52,472 nt of DNA from Zhenpiania hominis (GCF_014333425.1 NZ_JACRYT010000021.1:1-52472); one strand, 5' to 3'; positions 43,274-52,214 are shown, counted from the stretch's first letter. The notes: a model not told the origin generated them from the sequence alone. Numbers and translations are program-made.

Positions 43274-43612
43274 ATGCAGTTTCTTGGTTTTCGAGTAATC
43301 TTCAAACGAATAAAAGCCATCCGTTTTATGATGAAGGATCGATCTGTGCCAAAGCGAAAGAAGGCTTTGATTATTGCGGGCATTATCTATCTGTTCCTTC
43401 CGGTGGATCTGATTCCTCCGATTTTGTTCCCCATCGCCTGGGTGGATGATCTGATTTTATGGATCTGGATCCTCTGGCATCTGCGGGAAGAGCTGGATAA
43501 ATACTGGCTGGGAGGAAAAGAAGTCGATTTATCGAAAAAATACCGTGGAAAAACTGTGATAGATGATGTAGAATATGAAGTTAGGGACAGAAATAAGAAA
43601 AACAGGGAGTAA
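43274..43612 (+). CDS. DUF1232 (YkvA-like) membrane protein
   Basis: 112 residues. The DUF1232 core is VPKRKKALIIAGIIYLFLPVDLIPPILFPIAWVDDLILWIWILWHL, with the family motif YLFLPVDLIP and the acidic pair VDD between hydrophobic stretches. Charged tails flank the core. Its ATG begins right after the ysxC stop, so it is translationally coupled. Function unknown. Confidence 0.88.
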   Translation: MQFLGFRVIFKRIKAIRFMMKDRSVPKRKKALIIAGIIYLFLPVDLIPPILFPIAWVDDLILWIWILWHLREELDKYWLGGKEVDLSKKYRGKTVIDDVEYEVRDRNKKNRE

Positions 43613-43617
43613 CGGAC

Positions 43618-44145
43618 ATGGCAAGAGATGTGGTAGGAGAAATCATGATCACCCAGGAGCAGATCACGAAAAGAGCGGAAGAGCTCGGAGCGCAGATCAC
43701 GCGCGATTATGAGGGTGAAGAGATTGTGCTCATTGGAATTTTACGGGGCGCGGTTCTGTGGATGGGTGACATCATGAAGCATGTGGATCTGGATATGACC
43801 ATTGATTTTATGGCGGTCAGCAGTTACGGAGCATCCACAAAGTCTTCGGGTGTAGTGAAAATTGTAAAAGACCTGGATTCCGACATTGAAGGAAAAAATG
43901 TTATTATTGTGGAAGATATTGTCGATTCGGGAACAACCCTGAATTATCTGAAGCATTATCTGGAAAACAGAAACACAAAGAGCGTCCGCATCTGCACGCT
44001 GCTGGACAAACCTTCCGGCAGAAGAGTGGAGATCGAAGTGGATTATATCGGCTTTGAGGTGGAAGATAAATTTATCGTCGGATACGGACTGGATTTTGAT
44101 CAAAAATACCGCAATCTTCCGTATATCAGTTTTCTGGAAGAATAA
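43618..44145 (+). CDS. hpt: Hypoxanthine phosphoribosyltransferase
   Basis: 175 residues. It has LIGILRGAVLWMGDIMKHVD, the flexible loop MAVSSYGASTKSSGVVKIVKDL, the PRPP-binding motif VIIVEDIVDSGTTLNYL (acidic pair then DSGTT), and the base-binding region YIGFEVEDKFIVGYGLDFDQKYRNLPYI. It salvages hypoxanthine and guanine to IMP and GMP. ATG 43618 lies 5 bp after the DUF1232 stop, after AGGGAG. Confidence 0.96.
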   Translation: MARDVVGEIMITQEQITKRAEELGAQITRDYEGEEIVLIGILRGAVLWMGDIMKHVDLDMTIDFMAVSSYGASTKSSGVVKIVKDLDSDIEGKNVIIVEDIVDSGTTLNYLKHYLENRNTKSVRICTLLDKPSGRRVEIEVDYIGFEVEDKFIVGYGLDFDQKYRNLPYISFLEE

Positions 44146-44213
44146 AACATATTTGTGGGATTGGAGCCGGACAAGTCAGTTATTTTTTATAAGATAAAAG
44201 GAGATACATAAAA

Positions 44214-44786
44214 ATGGGTTACAAAGTACAAGTCGGTTTATCAAACAAGCACCTTCATCTGAAGGAAGAGGATATTGAAATCCTGTTCGGAAAAGGCCAC
44301 AAGCTGACTCCGACCAAGGATCTGGTTCAGCCCGGACAGTTTGCCTGCGAAGAAAAGGTAGATATCGTAGGACCAAAAGCGACACTGAAAGGCATTCGCG
44401 TTCTGGGACCCGCAAGGCCGGAAACCCAGGTGGAACTGGCAGCTACAGATGCCAGAACGATCGGTATCAAGGCTCCGGTAAGAGAATCCGGAAAGCTGGA
44501 AGGAACTCCCGGCTGTAAGATCATCGGGCCATGCGGTGAAGTGGAACTGGATCATGGCGTAATCATCGCTCTGAGACATGTGCATCTGAATCCGGAACAG
44601 GCCATTGAAGCGGGCCTTAAGGATAAAGACGTGGTAAGCGTAAAGATCGAAGGAGAAAGAGGTCTGGTGTTCGATAATGTGCTGGTTCGCGCCGGTGAAA
44701 AGCACGAGAGAGAATTCCATCTGGATACAGACGAAGGAAACGCGGCAGGCTGCGGACCAAATACGGTTGCGGAAATTCTTGACTAG
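44214..44786 (+). CDS. Phosphate propanoyltransferase (PduL family)
   Basis: 190 residues, normal for PduL. It starts YKVQVGLSNKHLHLKEEDIEILFG, where the His pair of SNKHLHL helps bind zinc. It has GQFACEEKVDIVGPK, GPARPETQVELAATDARTIGI and the second His motif VIIALRHVHLNPEQA. The enzyme moves acyl groups between acyl-CoA and phosphate, giving an alternative to Pta for acetate formation. No encapsulation peptide or microcompartment shell genes are nearby, so it is likely a housekeeping phosphotransacylase. ATG after AAAAGGAG. Confidence 0.93.
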   Translation: MGYKVQVGLSNKHLHLKEEDIEILFGKGHKLTPTKDLVQPGQFACEEKVDIVGPKATLKGIRVLGPARPETQVELAATDARTIGIKAPVRESGKLEGTPGCKIIGPCGEVELDHGVIIALRHVHLNPEQAIEAGLKDKDVVSVKIEGERGLVFDNVLVRAGEKHEREFHLDTDEGNAAGCGPNTVAEILD

Positions 44787-44823
44787 TCGCTAAATCGGAG
44801 ATTACTATTTATAAATCATTACG

Positions 44824-44864
44824 AAACAGACGGGGAAGAGAGAAGCTGACTCGTCTGTTTTTGT
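44824..44864 (+). terminator. Terminator of pduL
   Basis: AAACAGACG (44824-44832) with CGTCTGTTT (44852-44860), continuing into T residues. Confidence 0.85.
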
Positions 44865-44893
44865 GATCCGTTAAAAAGCGGATACAACAAAAT

Positions 44894-44937
44894 ACGCTGT
44901 CGTCCCGTCCGAGGACGAGCATGCAGCGCATTTTTAT
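44894..44937 (-). terminator. Terminator of spoVT (minus strand)
   Basis: Plus-strand AAATACGCTG and CAGCGCATTT flank a G+C-rich inner hairpin (CGTCC/GGACG); read on the minus strand the stem is followed by TATTTTG. Confidence 0.6.
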
Positions 44938-44960
44938 TGGAGGATAAGAGATTGCCGGAT

Positions 44961-45452
44961 TTAATGCTCCATCTGCTTTGCGAGAAATGAAGCTCCGATT
45001 TCCGCAGCTTTGAACTCTACTTCACCGAGACTGCGATCCTGCTTTGGAAGAATTGTGATGGAGCCGATAGCGTCTCCATGGGATAAAATTGGAACGATAA
45101 TTTTTCCTGCCTCTTGGTGGCTGGTTTTGCTCTGGATAATTTTATCCAGCTCGTAATCTACCTTTTTATCCATGTAGTCCGATTTCCCGGCTCCGGAGGC
45201 TGCGACAATCTGATCCGTATCCGAAACGATTACGGTGCTCCCCAAGATGGAAGACGCGGTTTCCGCATATTCGCCGGCAAACTGTCCAAGTTCGTTGATG
45301 GGAGAATATTTTTTTAGAATCACTTCTCCGCTGCTGCTGGTATAGATTTCAAGAGGATCTCCCTCACGGATGCGGAGGACTCGTCGTATTTCCTTGGGAA
45401 TTACGACCCGCCCCAGATCGTCGATCCTTCTTACAATTCCTGTTGCTTTCAT
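44961..45452 (-). CDS. spoVT: Stage V sporulation transcriptional regulator SpoVT
   Basis: 163 residues. The N-terminal AbrB-type swapped-hairpin DNA-binding domain is MKATGIVRRIDDLGRVVIPKEIRRVLRI with LEIYTSSSGEVILKKYSP. The C-terminal GAF-like domain (ASSILGSTVIVSDTDQIVAASG, IIVPILSHGDAIGSITIL) follows. SpoVT modulates late forespore genes made by sigma-G. I start at the AbrB methionine (45452) after GAAGGA, although the frame extends 37 codons upstream. Upstream on the minus strand, GTATA and AAGACTA 17 bp apart resemble a weak sigma-G site. Confidence 0.95.
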   Translation of the reverse strand: MKATGIVRRIDDLGRVVIPKEIRRVLRIREGDPLEIYTSSSGEVILKKYSPINELGQFAGEYAETASSILGSTVIVSDTDQIVAASGAGKSDYMDKKVDYELDKIIQSKTSHQEAGKIIVPILSHGDAIGSITILPKQDRSLGEVEFKAAEIGASFLAKQMEH

Positions 45453-45618
45453 AAGTTTAAATCCTTTCTTCCTTGTTTTCTTTTTCCCTCGCAACTTAGT
45501 CTTTGCGAAAATAAGTGAAATATACTGCCTTTGCAAGAAAAATAAGCCTAAAAACTTTGACATTTGCAGGCGGAAATAGTAACATGCTTATATGGAATCT
45601 GAAAAAATGGAGAATAAA

Positions 45619-47166
45619 ATGCGAAAAATCAGAGGTTTATGGAAACTGCTGTTTGGAAGAACGACAATTCTGATTCTGATGCTCCTCGTCCAGGTAGTGG
45701 CATTAGTGGGAGGATTCGTTCTTCTGGATAAATATGTTTTTATTTTTAACTATCTTCTGGGCTTTATCTCATTGATAATTCTGCTCTATATTCTCAATGC
45801 AAGACAAAATTCTAGTTTTAAAATCACATGGATTATACTGATTCTTTTTGCGCCCTTTTTTGGCGTCATCTTTTATCTGTTTACCCGGGTTCAACCGGGA
45901 ACCCGCTTTATCGGTATTCGGATAGAAGCGGCGCTGGAAGAACAGGCACCATATCTGACGCAGGATCCTTATGTGCTGGAAGCGTTGGAAGAAGAAGCTC
46001 CAGAGGCGGCAGGTCTCGCCAGGTATATTCATGACAGCGGAAAATATCCGACCTACCGAAATACTCAAATCCGCTATTTCTCTTCAGGAGAGGAAAAATT
46101 TGAAGAAATGGTGCGTCAACTGAGAGAGGCCAAAGAATTTATTTTTTTGGAATATTTTATTGTAGACAAAGGTGTTATGTGGGACACTGTACTCGAAATT
46201 CTTGAACAGAAAGTAAAAGAAGGGGTGGAAGTCCGTTTCATGTATGATGGAACCTGTTCCTTGAGTCTGCTTCCTCCGAACTATCCGCGGAAGATGAAAG
46301 CGTTGGGAATTCAGTGCAAAGTTTTTGCCCCGATCACTCCGTTCCTGTCAACGCACCAGAATAACAGGGATCATAGAAAGGTATTGGTTATTGACGGACA
46401 TACGGCATTTACCGGCGGCGTCAATCTTGCCGATGAATATATCAACGAAATTGAGCGGTTTGGTCACTGGAAGGACACCGCTGTTATGCTGCGGGGAGAA
46501 GCGGTGCGCAGCTTTACCCTGATGTTTCTGCAGATGTGGGATATTCGCGAGACTATGCCGACCCCTATTGAGCCATATATGCGTTACGATTTCCAGATGG
46601 AAACCAGATTGTGGGGCGGAGGATATGTAACTCCCTATGGAGATAGTCCTTACGACAATGAGAATGTGGGAGAACGTGTTTACATGGATGTCTTGTACAG
46701 CGCGAAGAAATATGTGCATATTATGACTCCCTATTTGATTTTAGACGAAGAAATGATTACAGCATTGACATATGCAGTCAAAAGAGGGGTGGAAGTTATC
46801 ATTATAATGCCACATATTCCTGATAAAATTTATGCTTATCTTCTGGCGAGAACCTACTACGGGCAGTTGATTGATGAAGGCGTGCGAATTTATGAGTATA
46901 CGCCGGGTTTTGTTCACGCGAAAGTATTTACAAGCGATGATGAAAAGGCCGTTGTAGGTACGATTAATCTGGATTTTCGAAGTCTATATCTCCATTTTGA
47001 GGATGCTGTATACCTATTCCGGAATCAGGCAATCAAAGTGATAGAAAAGGACTTTCAGCGGACACTAGAAAAATGTCAGAAAATCACAAAGGAAGATTGC
47101 CGGAATTATAATGTATTTAAAAAGCTGGCCGGAAGGATTCTGCGTCTTATAGCACCTTTGATGTAG
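45619..47166 (+). CDS. cls: Cardiolipin synthase
   Basis: 515 residues. The N-terminus has two or three membrane helices (TILILMLLVQVVALVGGFVLL, LLGFISLIILLYIL, IILILFAPFFGVIFYLF). Two phospholipase-D-type HKD motifs follow: HRKVLVIDGHTAFTGGVN around residue 254 and FVHAKVFTSDDEKAVVGTINLD around 431. It condenses two phosphatidylglycerol molecules into cardiolipin and glycerol. I chose ATG 45619, which has GGAG six bases upstream; ATG 45592 is an alternative lacking a site. It is divergent from spoVT. Confidence 0.94.
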   Translation: MRKIRGLWKLLFGRTTILILMLLVQVVALVGGFVLLDKYVFIFNYLLGFISLIILLYILNARQNSSFKITWIILILFAPFFGVIFYLFTRVQPGTRFIGIRIEAALEEQAPYLTQDPYVLEALEEEAPEAAGLARYIHDSGKYPTYRNTQIRYFSSGEEKFEEMVRQLREAKEFIFLEYFIVDKGVMWDTVLEILEQKVKEGVEVRFMYDGTCSLSLLPPNYPRKMKALGIQCKVFAPITPFLSTHQNNRDHRKVLVIDGHTAFTGGVNLADEYINEIERFGHWKDTAVMLRGEAVRSFTLMFLQMWDIRETMPTPIEPYMRYDFQMETRLWGGGYVTPYGDSPYDNENVGERVYMDVLYSAKKYVHIMTPYLILDEEMITALTYAVKRGVEVIIIMPHIPDKIYAYLLARTYYGQLIDEGVRIYEYTPGFVHAKVFTSDDEKAVVGTINLDFRSLYLHFEDAVYLFRNQAIKVIEKDFQRTLEKCQKITKEDCRNYNVFKKLAGRILRLIAPLM

Positions 47167-47168
47167 GG

Positions 47169-47196
47169 TTGTATTCCCATTTATTTGTGATATAAT
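47169..47196 (+). promoter_or_regulatory. Promoter of the amidohydrolase gene
   Basis: TTGTAT (47169-47174), 16-bp spacer, extended -10 TG-A-TATAAT (hexamer 47191-47196). Confidence 0.65.
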
Positions 47197-47230
47197 AGCT
47201 GACATTGAATGATTTCAAAAGGAGGAAAAA

Positions 47231-48517
47231 ATGCTTTTTAAAAATATTTCGATCCTAAATGAGAGCTTTGAGATTGAAGAAAATATGTATGTTGGAATAG
47301 ACGGAGAAAAAATTACTTATATTAGTAAAGAGGCTCCGAAACGAGGGTTCGGGCGAGTTTATGACGGAACAGGGAAGCTCCTTATGAGTGGTTTTGTAAA
47401 TACCCATGCCCATTCACCCATGGCGTTGATGCGCGGATATGGGGAGAATATGGCTTTGCAGGACTGGCTGAATAAAAAGATTTTTCCTTTCGAGGCAAAA
47501 TTAACAGGAGACGCCGTTTATTGGGCAACGATGTTGGCTATGGCGGAGTCTGTCCGTTTTGGAATCGTTTCTACCACAGATATGTATTATTTCTCCGAAG
47601 ACATGGTACGGGCGATTGCGGAGAGTGGAACAAAGAATAACCTTTCACGCTCGATTACCTGCTTTGACGACTCAGAGCTGTGGGAGTTGGAGAGCGCTAA
47701 GGAAATGAAATCTCTGTTTGAAACATATCATAACGCGGAAGGCGGAAGAATTAAAGTGGATATGAGCATCCATGCCGAATATACTTCCACATCAAAAATT
47801 GTACGCCAAATGGCGGAGTATACATTTTCTATTGGGGCAAATATGCATGTTCATCTTTCGGAGACCCAGAGTGAGCATGAAGAATGTAAGGCACGACACG
47901 GCATGACACCGGCAGCGTACTTTAACCGCTTGGGCCTGTTTGATACGCCGACTACGGCGGCTCATTGTGTCTGGATAGAAGGGGAGGATTTTGAGATTCT
48001 GAAAGAAAAAGGCGTAACAGTCGCTTCAAATCCGGTGAGCAATATGAAACTGGCTAGCGGAGTCTGCAACGTTCCAAAACTTCTGGACATGGGAATTAAT
48101 GTGTCCTTGGGGACGGACAGCGTTGCCAGCAATAACAGTTTGAATTATATTGAGGAAATGAAGTATTTCGCGACAGCGGCAAAAGAAAGAGTGAAAGATC
48201 CAACCGCGGTAACGCCAAAGCAGGCACTCCGGGCGGCAACTTCCTCAGGCGCTCAGTCACAAGGGAGGTCCGATACCGGTGTGTTGGCACGCGGCAAGAA
48301 AGCGGATCTGATCGTTCTGGATATCAGCGGTCCTCATATGCATCCGGTTCATAGTCTGATCAATAATCTGGTTTATTCTGCCTCCGGAAGCGATGTTGTT
48401 CTTACTATGGCGGATGGAAAGATCCTTTATGAGAATGGAAAATACTTTACGATTGATCTGGAACGGGCAGTTTATGAAACCGAGCGGGCAGCAAAAAAAA
48501 TTCTGCAGGCTCTTTAA
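47231..48517 (+). CDS. Amidohydrolase, adenosine/S-adenosylhomocysteine deaminase-like
   Basis: 428 residues of the amidohydrolase superfamily. Metal ligands are HAH in SGFVNTHAHSPMALMRGYG, the His in MHVHLSETQSEHEEC and a later His in TTAAHCVWIEG. The Asp is in VSLGTDSVASNNSLNYIEEM. The sequence AHSPMALMRGYGENMALQDWL is typical of MtaD/5'-deoxyadenosine deaminase-type enzymes, which deaminate methylthioadenosine, SAH or 5'-deoxyadenosine. The latter would suit a radical-SAM-rich anaerobe, but the substrate is not proven. ATG after AGGAGG with its own promoter. Confidence 0.9.
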   Translation: MLFKNISILNESFEIEENMYVGIDGEKITYISKEAPKRGFGRVYDGTGKLLMSGFVNTHAHSPMALMRGYGENMALQDWLNKKIFPFEAKLTGDAVYWATMLAMAESVRFGIVSTTDMYYFSEDMVRAIAESGTKNNLSRSITCFDDSELWELESAKEMKSLFETYHNAEGGRIKVDMSIHAEYTSTSKIVRQMAEYTFSIGANMHVHLSETQSEHEECKARHGMTPAAYFNRLGLFDTPTTAAHCVWIEGEDFEILKEKGVTVASNPVSNMKLASGVCNVPKLLDMGINVSLGTDSVASNNSLNYIEEMKYFATAAKERVKDPTAVTPKQALRAATSSGAQSQGRSDTGVLARGKKADLIVLDISGPHMHPVHSLINNLVYSASGSDVVLTMADGKILYENGKYFTIDLERAVYETERAAKKILQAL

Positions 48518-48535
48518 GTTGGCGTAGGAGGAATT

Positions 48536-50182
48536 ATGGCAAAAAAATCGTTTATTCAGGGAGCGGCAGTATTGGCGGTAGCCGGATTGCTGGTTAAAGT
48601 GTTGGGAGCCATTTTTAAAATTCCGTTAGGAAATATGATCGGTGCGGATGGAATGGCCTATTATAATCCGGCTTATTATGTATATAACTTTTTTCTGACT
48701 CTGGCAACAGCAGGTATTCCGGTTGCCATTTCCAGAATGGTTTCTGAACGGGTAAGTTTTGGGCAGTTCCGGGAAGCGCACCATGTTTTCAAAATTTCCA
48801 GGGCATTGATGATGGCTATCGGGGTGGGTTCTTTTATTATTGTGTTCTTTGGCGCGGAAATTTTAGCGCAGGCTTCCAATGTACCGGGAGCAGCCATGTC
48901 TATGAGAGCGATTTCCCCGGCACTGATTTTTGTGCCGCTGATGGCTTCATATCGGGGATATTTTCAGGGGATGCAGGAAATGACGCCAACCGCGGTTTCA
49001 CAGGTAGTTGAACAGGTATTCCGTGTTGTTGTAGGGCTCAGTCTTGCGTATTTCCTTTACCATGGAGCTTTAGAATTGGGGGCGGCCAGCCGATTTGATC
49101 CAAAAGAAATCGGCGCGGCAGGCGCAACGCTGGGAGCAGCGGCGGGTGCTGTCGGTGGGCTTTTGGTAATGCTGATTGTATATTTCCGGAGCAAGGGTAA
49201 GATTAAGAACCGAATTGCCAGAGAACGGAAAGGTGGACCTCGTAGCGCCAGAGAGAGCAGCCGAACCATTTTAAAGAAGATCATCGTCATCGCGCTGCCT
49301 ATTACAATTGGCGCTTGCATTATGCCAATTGTTAATCTTATTGATGTAGCGATTGTTGTACGGCGTTTGATGGAGAGCGGGTTGGAGCGCGCGGTCGCGG
49401 AAAATATGTATGGGCAGCTCAGCTCTTTTGCCGGTTCGCTGATTAATTTTCCACAGGTTCTGACACAGGCAGTTGCTATGAGTCTGGTACCATTGGTGGC
49501 GGCTGCCTTTAAGCAGAGAGATTTGCCATATTTGAGAGAAAATGTGCAGTATGGACTGAGAATGTCGGTTATTCTCGGGTTGCCTTGCGCTTTGGGACTT
49601 TTCGCTCTAGCTGAACCGATTTTGGTACTTTTATATCCATCGCAACAGGCCAGCGCCATCGGAGCAGCTCCTGCGCTCATGGTAATGTCCATCGGTGTTG
49701 TGTTCCTTTCTACGGTGCAGACCCTTACCGGTGTATTGCAGGGAATTGGAAAGCAGATGATTCCTGTACGAAATCTAGCTGTTGGCGTAATCGCCAAAAT
49801 TGCGATTACATGGGTTTTGACAGGAATTCCGGCAATCAACGTACTTGGCGCGGCGGCAGGAACCGTTACCGCATACCTGATTGCTTCGATTCTTAATATT
49901 CTTGCAGTGAGAAAATATACAGGAACCTATTTTGACTTTGTAGCAACTGCTGTAAAACCCTTTATTTCATCTCTGGTGATGGCAGTGTGCGCGTGGGGAA
50001 GCTATCAACTTCTCTTCGCGTTGTTAAACGGCAGCAGAATGGCGACGGTTCTCGCGATCCTTTTTGCCATTATTGTTTACGCAGTAATGGTTCTGCTTAC
50101 TAGGACGATTACAAAAGACGAAATTTCGAGAATGCCGAAAGGAGAAAAGATTGTTCGGATTCTGGATAAATTTATAAAATAA
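48536..50182 (+). CDS. SpoVB/YabM-like polysaccharide flippase (MOP superfamily)
   Basis: 548 residues with about 14 hydrophobic helices. It starts FIQGAAVLAVAGLLVKVLGAIFKIPLGNMIGADGMAYYN and includes SYRGYFQGMQEMTPTAVSQVVEQVFRV, a very typical MviN/SpoVB stretch. The group exports lipid-linked glycans such as lipid II during wall or spore-cortex assembly. In B. subtilis the paralogue yabM follows spoVT, which agrees with the spoVT - flippase - rqcP neighbourhood here, although cls and an amidohydrolase intervene. ATG after AGGAGG, 18 bp behind the amidohydrolase. Confidence 0.9.
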   Translation: MAKKSFIQGAAVLAVAGLLVKVLGAIFKIPLGNMIGADGMAYYNPAYYVYNFFLTLATAGIPVAISRMVSERVSFGQFREAHHVFKISRALMMAIGVGSFIIVFFGAEILAQASNVPGAAMSMRAISPALIFVPLMASYRGYFQGMQEMTPTAVSQVVEQVFRVVVGLSLAYFLYHGALELGAASRFDPKEIGAAGATLGAAAGAVGGLLVMLIVYFRSKGKIKNRIARERKGGPRSARESSRTILKKIIVIALPITIGACIMPIVNLIDVAIVVRRLMESGLERAVAENMYGQLSSFAGSLINFPQVLTQAVAMSLVPLVAAAFKQRDLPYLRENVQYGLRMSVILGLPCALGLFALAEPILVLLYPSQQASAIGAAPALMVMSIGVVFLSTVQTLTGVLQGIGKQMIPVRNLAVGVIAKIAITWVLTGIPAINVLGAAAGTVTAYLIASILNILAVRKYTGTYFDFVATAVKPFISSLVMAVCAWGSYQLLFALLNGSRMATVLAILFAIIVYAVMVLLTRTITKDEISRMPKGEKIVRILDKFIK

Positions 50183-50242
50183 GCATATAATCATAATAGA
50201 ACGGCACAGGCATGCTTTTTTTCCCAAACTAGGTTAAAACTG

Positions 50243-50271
50243 TTGACAAAACCATTGAAAAATGGGACAAT
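50243..50271 (+). promoter_or_regulatory. Sigma-A promoter of hup
   Basis: TTGACA (50243-50248), 17 bp, GACAAT (50266-50271). The leader of about 110 nt includes a small hairpin GCTTGT/ACAAGC near 50324. Confidence 0.65.
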
Positions 50272-50388
50272 AGACGACAGAGAGAAAGTGGGGAACTAAA
50301 ATAGAGATGTAACGTTCAAACGCTTGTAACAAGCAGAGTGAAGACAACCGCTTGATCAGTACAATTAATATTTAAGGAGGATTTATTG

Positions 50389-50667
50389 ATGAACAAGGCT
50401 GAATTGGTAGCTGCAGTAGCAGAAAAAACAGGGTGTACAAAGAAAGACGCAGAGGCTGCAGTGAATGCATTTGTCGGAACCATTGAGGAAGCTCTGGTGA
50501 AAGGGGAAAAAGTACAGTTAATCGGATTTGGTACCTTCGAAACCCGCGACAGAAAGGCCAGACAGGGAAGAAACCCTAGAAAACCAGGCGAAGTTATCGA
50601 TATTGCTGCATCAAAAGCTCCTGTATTCAAAGCAGGTAAAGCATTAAAGGATGCTGTGAATAAATAA
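50389..50667 (+). CDS. hup: HU family DNA-binding protein
   Basis: 92 residues, full-length [32 protein letters not shown] is the dimerisation part. [32 protein letters not shown] is the DNA-bending arm with the tip Arg-Asn-Pro, and [19 protein letters not shown] is the tail. It compacts and bends the nucleoid. ATG 50389 has AAGGAGG eight bases upstream. A terminator follows, so downstream expression of rqcP is reduced or needs read-through. Confidence 0.97.
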   Translation: MNKAELVAAVAEKTGCTKKDAEAAVNAFVGTIEEALVKGEKVQLIGFGTFETRDRKARQGRNPRKPGEVIDIAASKAPVFKAGKALKDAVNK

Positions 50668-50682
50668 GCGATTAGATAAACC

Positions 50683-50712
50683 AAGGACAACGCCAGTTGT
50701 CCTTATTTTTTT
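50683..50712 (+). terminator. Terminator between hup and rqcP
   Basis: AAGGACAAC (50683-50691) and GTTGTCCTT (50696-50704) with a 4-nt loop and a seven-T tail after one A. The rqcP ribosome binding site follows within about 15 bp. Confidence 0.85.
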
Positions 50713-50724
50713 ACAGAGGTAGAT

Positions 50725-50967
50725 ATGAGGATTGATAAATTTCTTAAAAATTCGAGGTTGATTAAAAGAAGAAGCGTTGCCAAAGAAGCGTGTGAACAGG
50801 AACGAATCTTAATCAACGACAAGGTGGCAAAACCGGGCACGGAAGTTCGGGAAGGGGACGTAATTCGGATACAGTTTGGAAACAGTGTTGTTACAGCGAA
50901 GGTTTTAAGACTGCTGGATTCCAGTAAAAAGGAAGACGCAGCGACCATGTATGAGATTATTGAATAA
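50725..50967 (+). CDS. rqcP: S4-domain ribosome quality-control factor RqcP
   Basis: 80 residues, the size of RqcP (YabO/YlmH-like Hsp15 group). The S4 RNA-binding domain is MRIDKFLKNSRLIKRRSVAKEACEQERILINDKVAKPGTEVREGDVIRIQFG. RqcP works with RqcH in alanine tailing of stalled nascent chains on the 50S subunit. The ATG is preceded by AGAGGTAG. In B. subtilis it lies in the same yab cluster near spoVT and mazG. Confidence 0.92.
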   Translation: MRIDKFLKNSRLIKRRSVAKEACEQERILINDKVAKPGTEVREGDVIRIQFGNSVVTAKVLRLLDSSKKEDAATMYEIIE

Positions 50968-50987
50968 TGAAAGGCTGCGTCTGTGAA

Positions 50988-51371
50988 TCAGAATATGTTT
51001 TCCGCGGAAAGCGTTTCATTATAGTGTAGAAAAAACAGCTGCTCGTTTAAACTGGCAAGCTCGCCGGAAGCGTTTGACAAGTCAAAAGCTTTGATATAGT
51101 AAGCGGTTTTCTCAATCGTGCAGTCCACTTCGTTCAACTCCTGAGTGTTAAGAAAAAATGCCGCCGACTTGCGATACTGACTCCAGTCTTTCGAAAAATA
51201 GGAAAACGAGGCGTCAGCATCTTTCCAACGGCCATCTTCCACAGCTGCTATAACGCCACTAGTAAGCTGTATTTGTAAGTCATTGATTTTGTCGTTAGAA
51301 TAAACAGCGAAGATGCTCCAGCCTCCGATTAAAATCCCCAGGCAGAGTGCGGAAATTATGAAGTTGCGCAT
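50988..51371 (-). CDS. DUF4363 family protein
   Basis: 127 residues. One N-terminal hydrophobic helix (RNFIISALCLGILIGGWSIFAVY) anchors a helical extracytoplasmic domain (VIAAVEDGRWKDADASFSYFSKDWSQYRKSAAFFLNTQELNEVD, then YIKAFDLSNASGELASL). This matches DUF4363, which commonly follows a DUF421 gene in spore formers. It overlaps the DUF421 gene by 16 bp, so it is translationally coupled to it. Function unknown; a spore-membrane role is inferred from context. Confidence 0.82.
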   Translation of the reverse strand: MRNFIISALCLGILIGGWSIFAVYSNDKINDLQIQLTSGVIAAVEDGRWKDADASFSYFSKDWSQYRKSAAFFLNTQELNEVDCTIEKTAYYIKAFDLSNASGELASLNEQLFFLHYNETLSAENIF

Positions 51372-52078
51372 AAGCTTACCTCCTTTGCTTTTCTCTTGTC
51401 TGGAGTAGAAACGTAAATGTGTAGTTTTTTCTTTTCATCATTAAAGGCAAAGAACACTTCTTTGTAAGAATGGAGATTAAGAGCGGAAAGCTGACTTTTG
51501 AGAAAGTCCTCATCCCATCCTAACGAATGAAGATTTTGACGATATAGCACTCCGTCAGAAATGAGAATGAGGGGCATCGTTTCCGGCTGCTTTTGGATGG
51601 ACAAGTCCTCCGCTGTGAGAGGTTTTTTTCCCGCTTTTGGGATAATAGAAAGATCGCCGTTTGACTCCATAACGGCAAACTCTACTTCAGACAGAGCGGG
51701 AGCGTTTCCCAGGCGAAGCTGTTCCATCAGATCGTTTAAAGAAATACGAAGATTTTTTAATTCTTTTTCGTTGATTTCCCCATTTTCAATTAAGATACTG
51801 GGTTTTCCGTTGATGAAATTTTTAAACCGTTCACTTTTAATAGAAATAGTCGAAATTAACACCTGGAGAAAAGTCAGGGTGAAAATTCCAATGGCTCCAT
51901 TAATAAGAGACGCTTCTGATGCTTCAATGGGGATCGCCGCCAGTTCCGCAATCATAAAAATGACGACAAGCTGAAAGGGAGACATTTTTGATAGTTCGGA
52001 TTTTCCCATAATCCGAATTGTAAACAAAACAAGAAGATAAAGAATGATAGTGCGGACTAAAATAATTAGCAACTGCAT
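51356..52078 (-). CDS. DUF421 (YetF-like) membrane protein
   Basis: 240 residues. Three hydrophobic helices are followed by a cytoplasmic beta-alpha domain. The family signature LVLFTIRIMGKSELSKMSPFQLVVIFMIAELAAIPIE is near residue 16. The soluble part has FINGKPSILIENGEINEKELKNLRISLNDLMEQLRLGNAPALSEVEFAVMESNGDLSIIPK. ATG 52078 has GGAGGTGA upstream. A sigma-F/G-like promoter precedes it (minus strand, 52133-52104), consistent with a forespore gene. The molecular function is unknown. Confidence 0.92.
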   Translation of the reverse strand: MQLLIILVRTIILYLLVLFTIRIMGKSELSKMSPFQLVVIFMIAELAAIPIEASEASLINGAIGIFTLTFLQVLISTISIKSERFKNFINGKPSILIENGEINEKELKNLRISLNDLMEQLRLGNAPALSEVEFAVMESNGDLSIIPKAGKKPLTAEDLSIQKQPETMPLILISDGVLYRQNLHSLGWDEDFLKSQLSALNLHSYKEVFFAFNDEKKKLHIYVSTPDKRKAKEVSLCATS

Positions 52079-52103
52079 TCACCTCCATAAAACATATATC
52101 TTG

Positions 52104-52133
52104 TATTGTTCCCCTAATTATTTTGAGATATTC
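52104..52133 (-). promoter_or_regulatory. Candidate sigma-F/sigma-G promoter for the DUF421-DUF4363 pair
   Basis: On the minus strand GAATA (plus 52129-52133) and GGGAACAATA (plus 52104-52113) are 15 bp apart. The second fits GGNNANANTA of sigma-F, the first GNATA of sigma-F/G. Confidence 0.4.
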
Positions 52134-52185
52134 GAAGTAATTACATCAAGGCTTTTAGGTTTATCAAAAAAGAGAGGAAAAGGGA

Positions 52186-52214
52186 TTGACAAGGAGGAGG
52201 GGATCTGGTAATAT
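52186..52214 (+). promoter_or_regulatory. Tandem promoter P1 (probable rRNA operon)
   Basis: Perfect TTGACA (52186-52191), 17 bp, TAATAT (52209-52214). Confidence 0.7.

Noticed and set aside
44214..44786. Start of a bacterial microcompartment locus
   Set aside because: PduL stands alone: no shell-protein genes, no encapsulation peptide, housekeeping neighbours.
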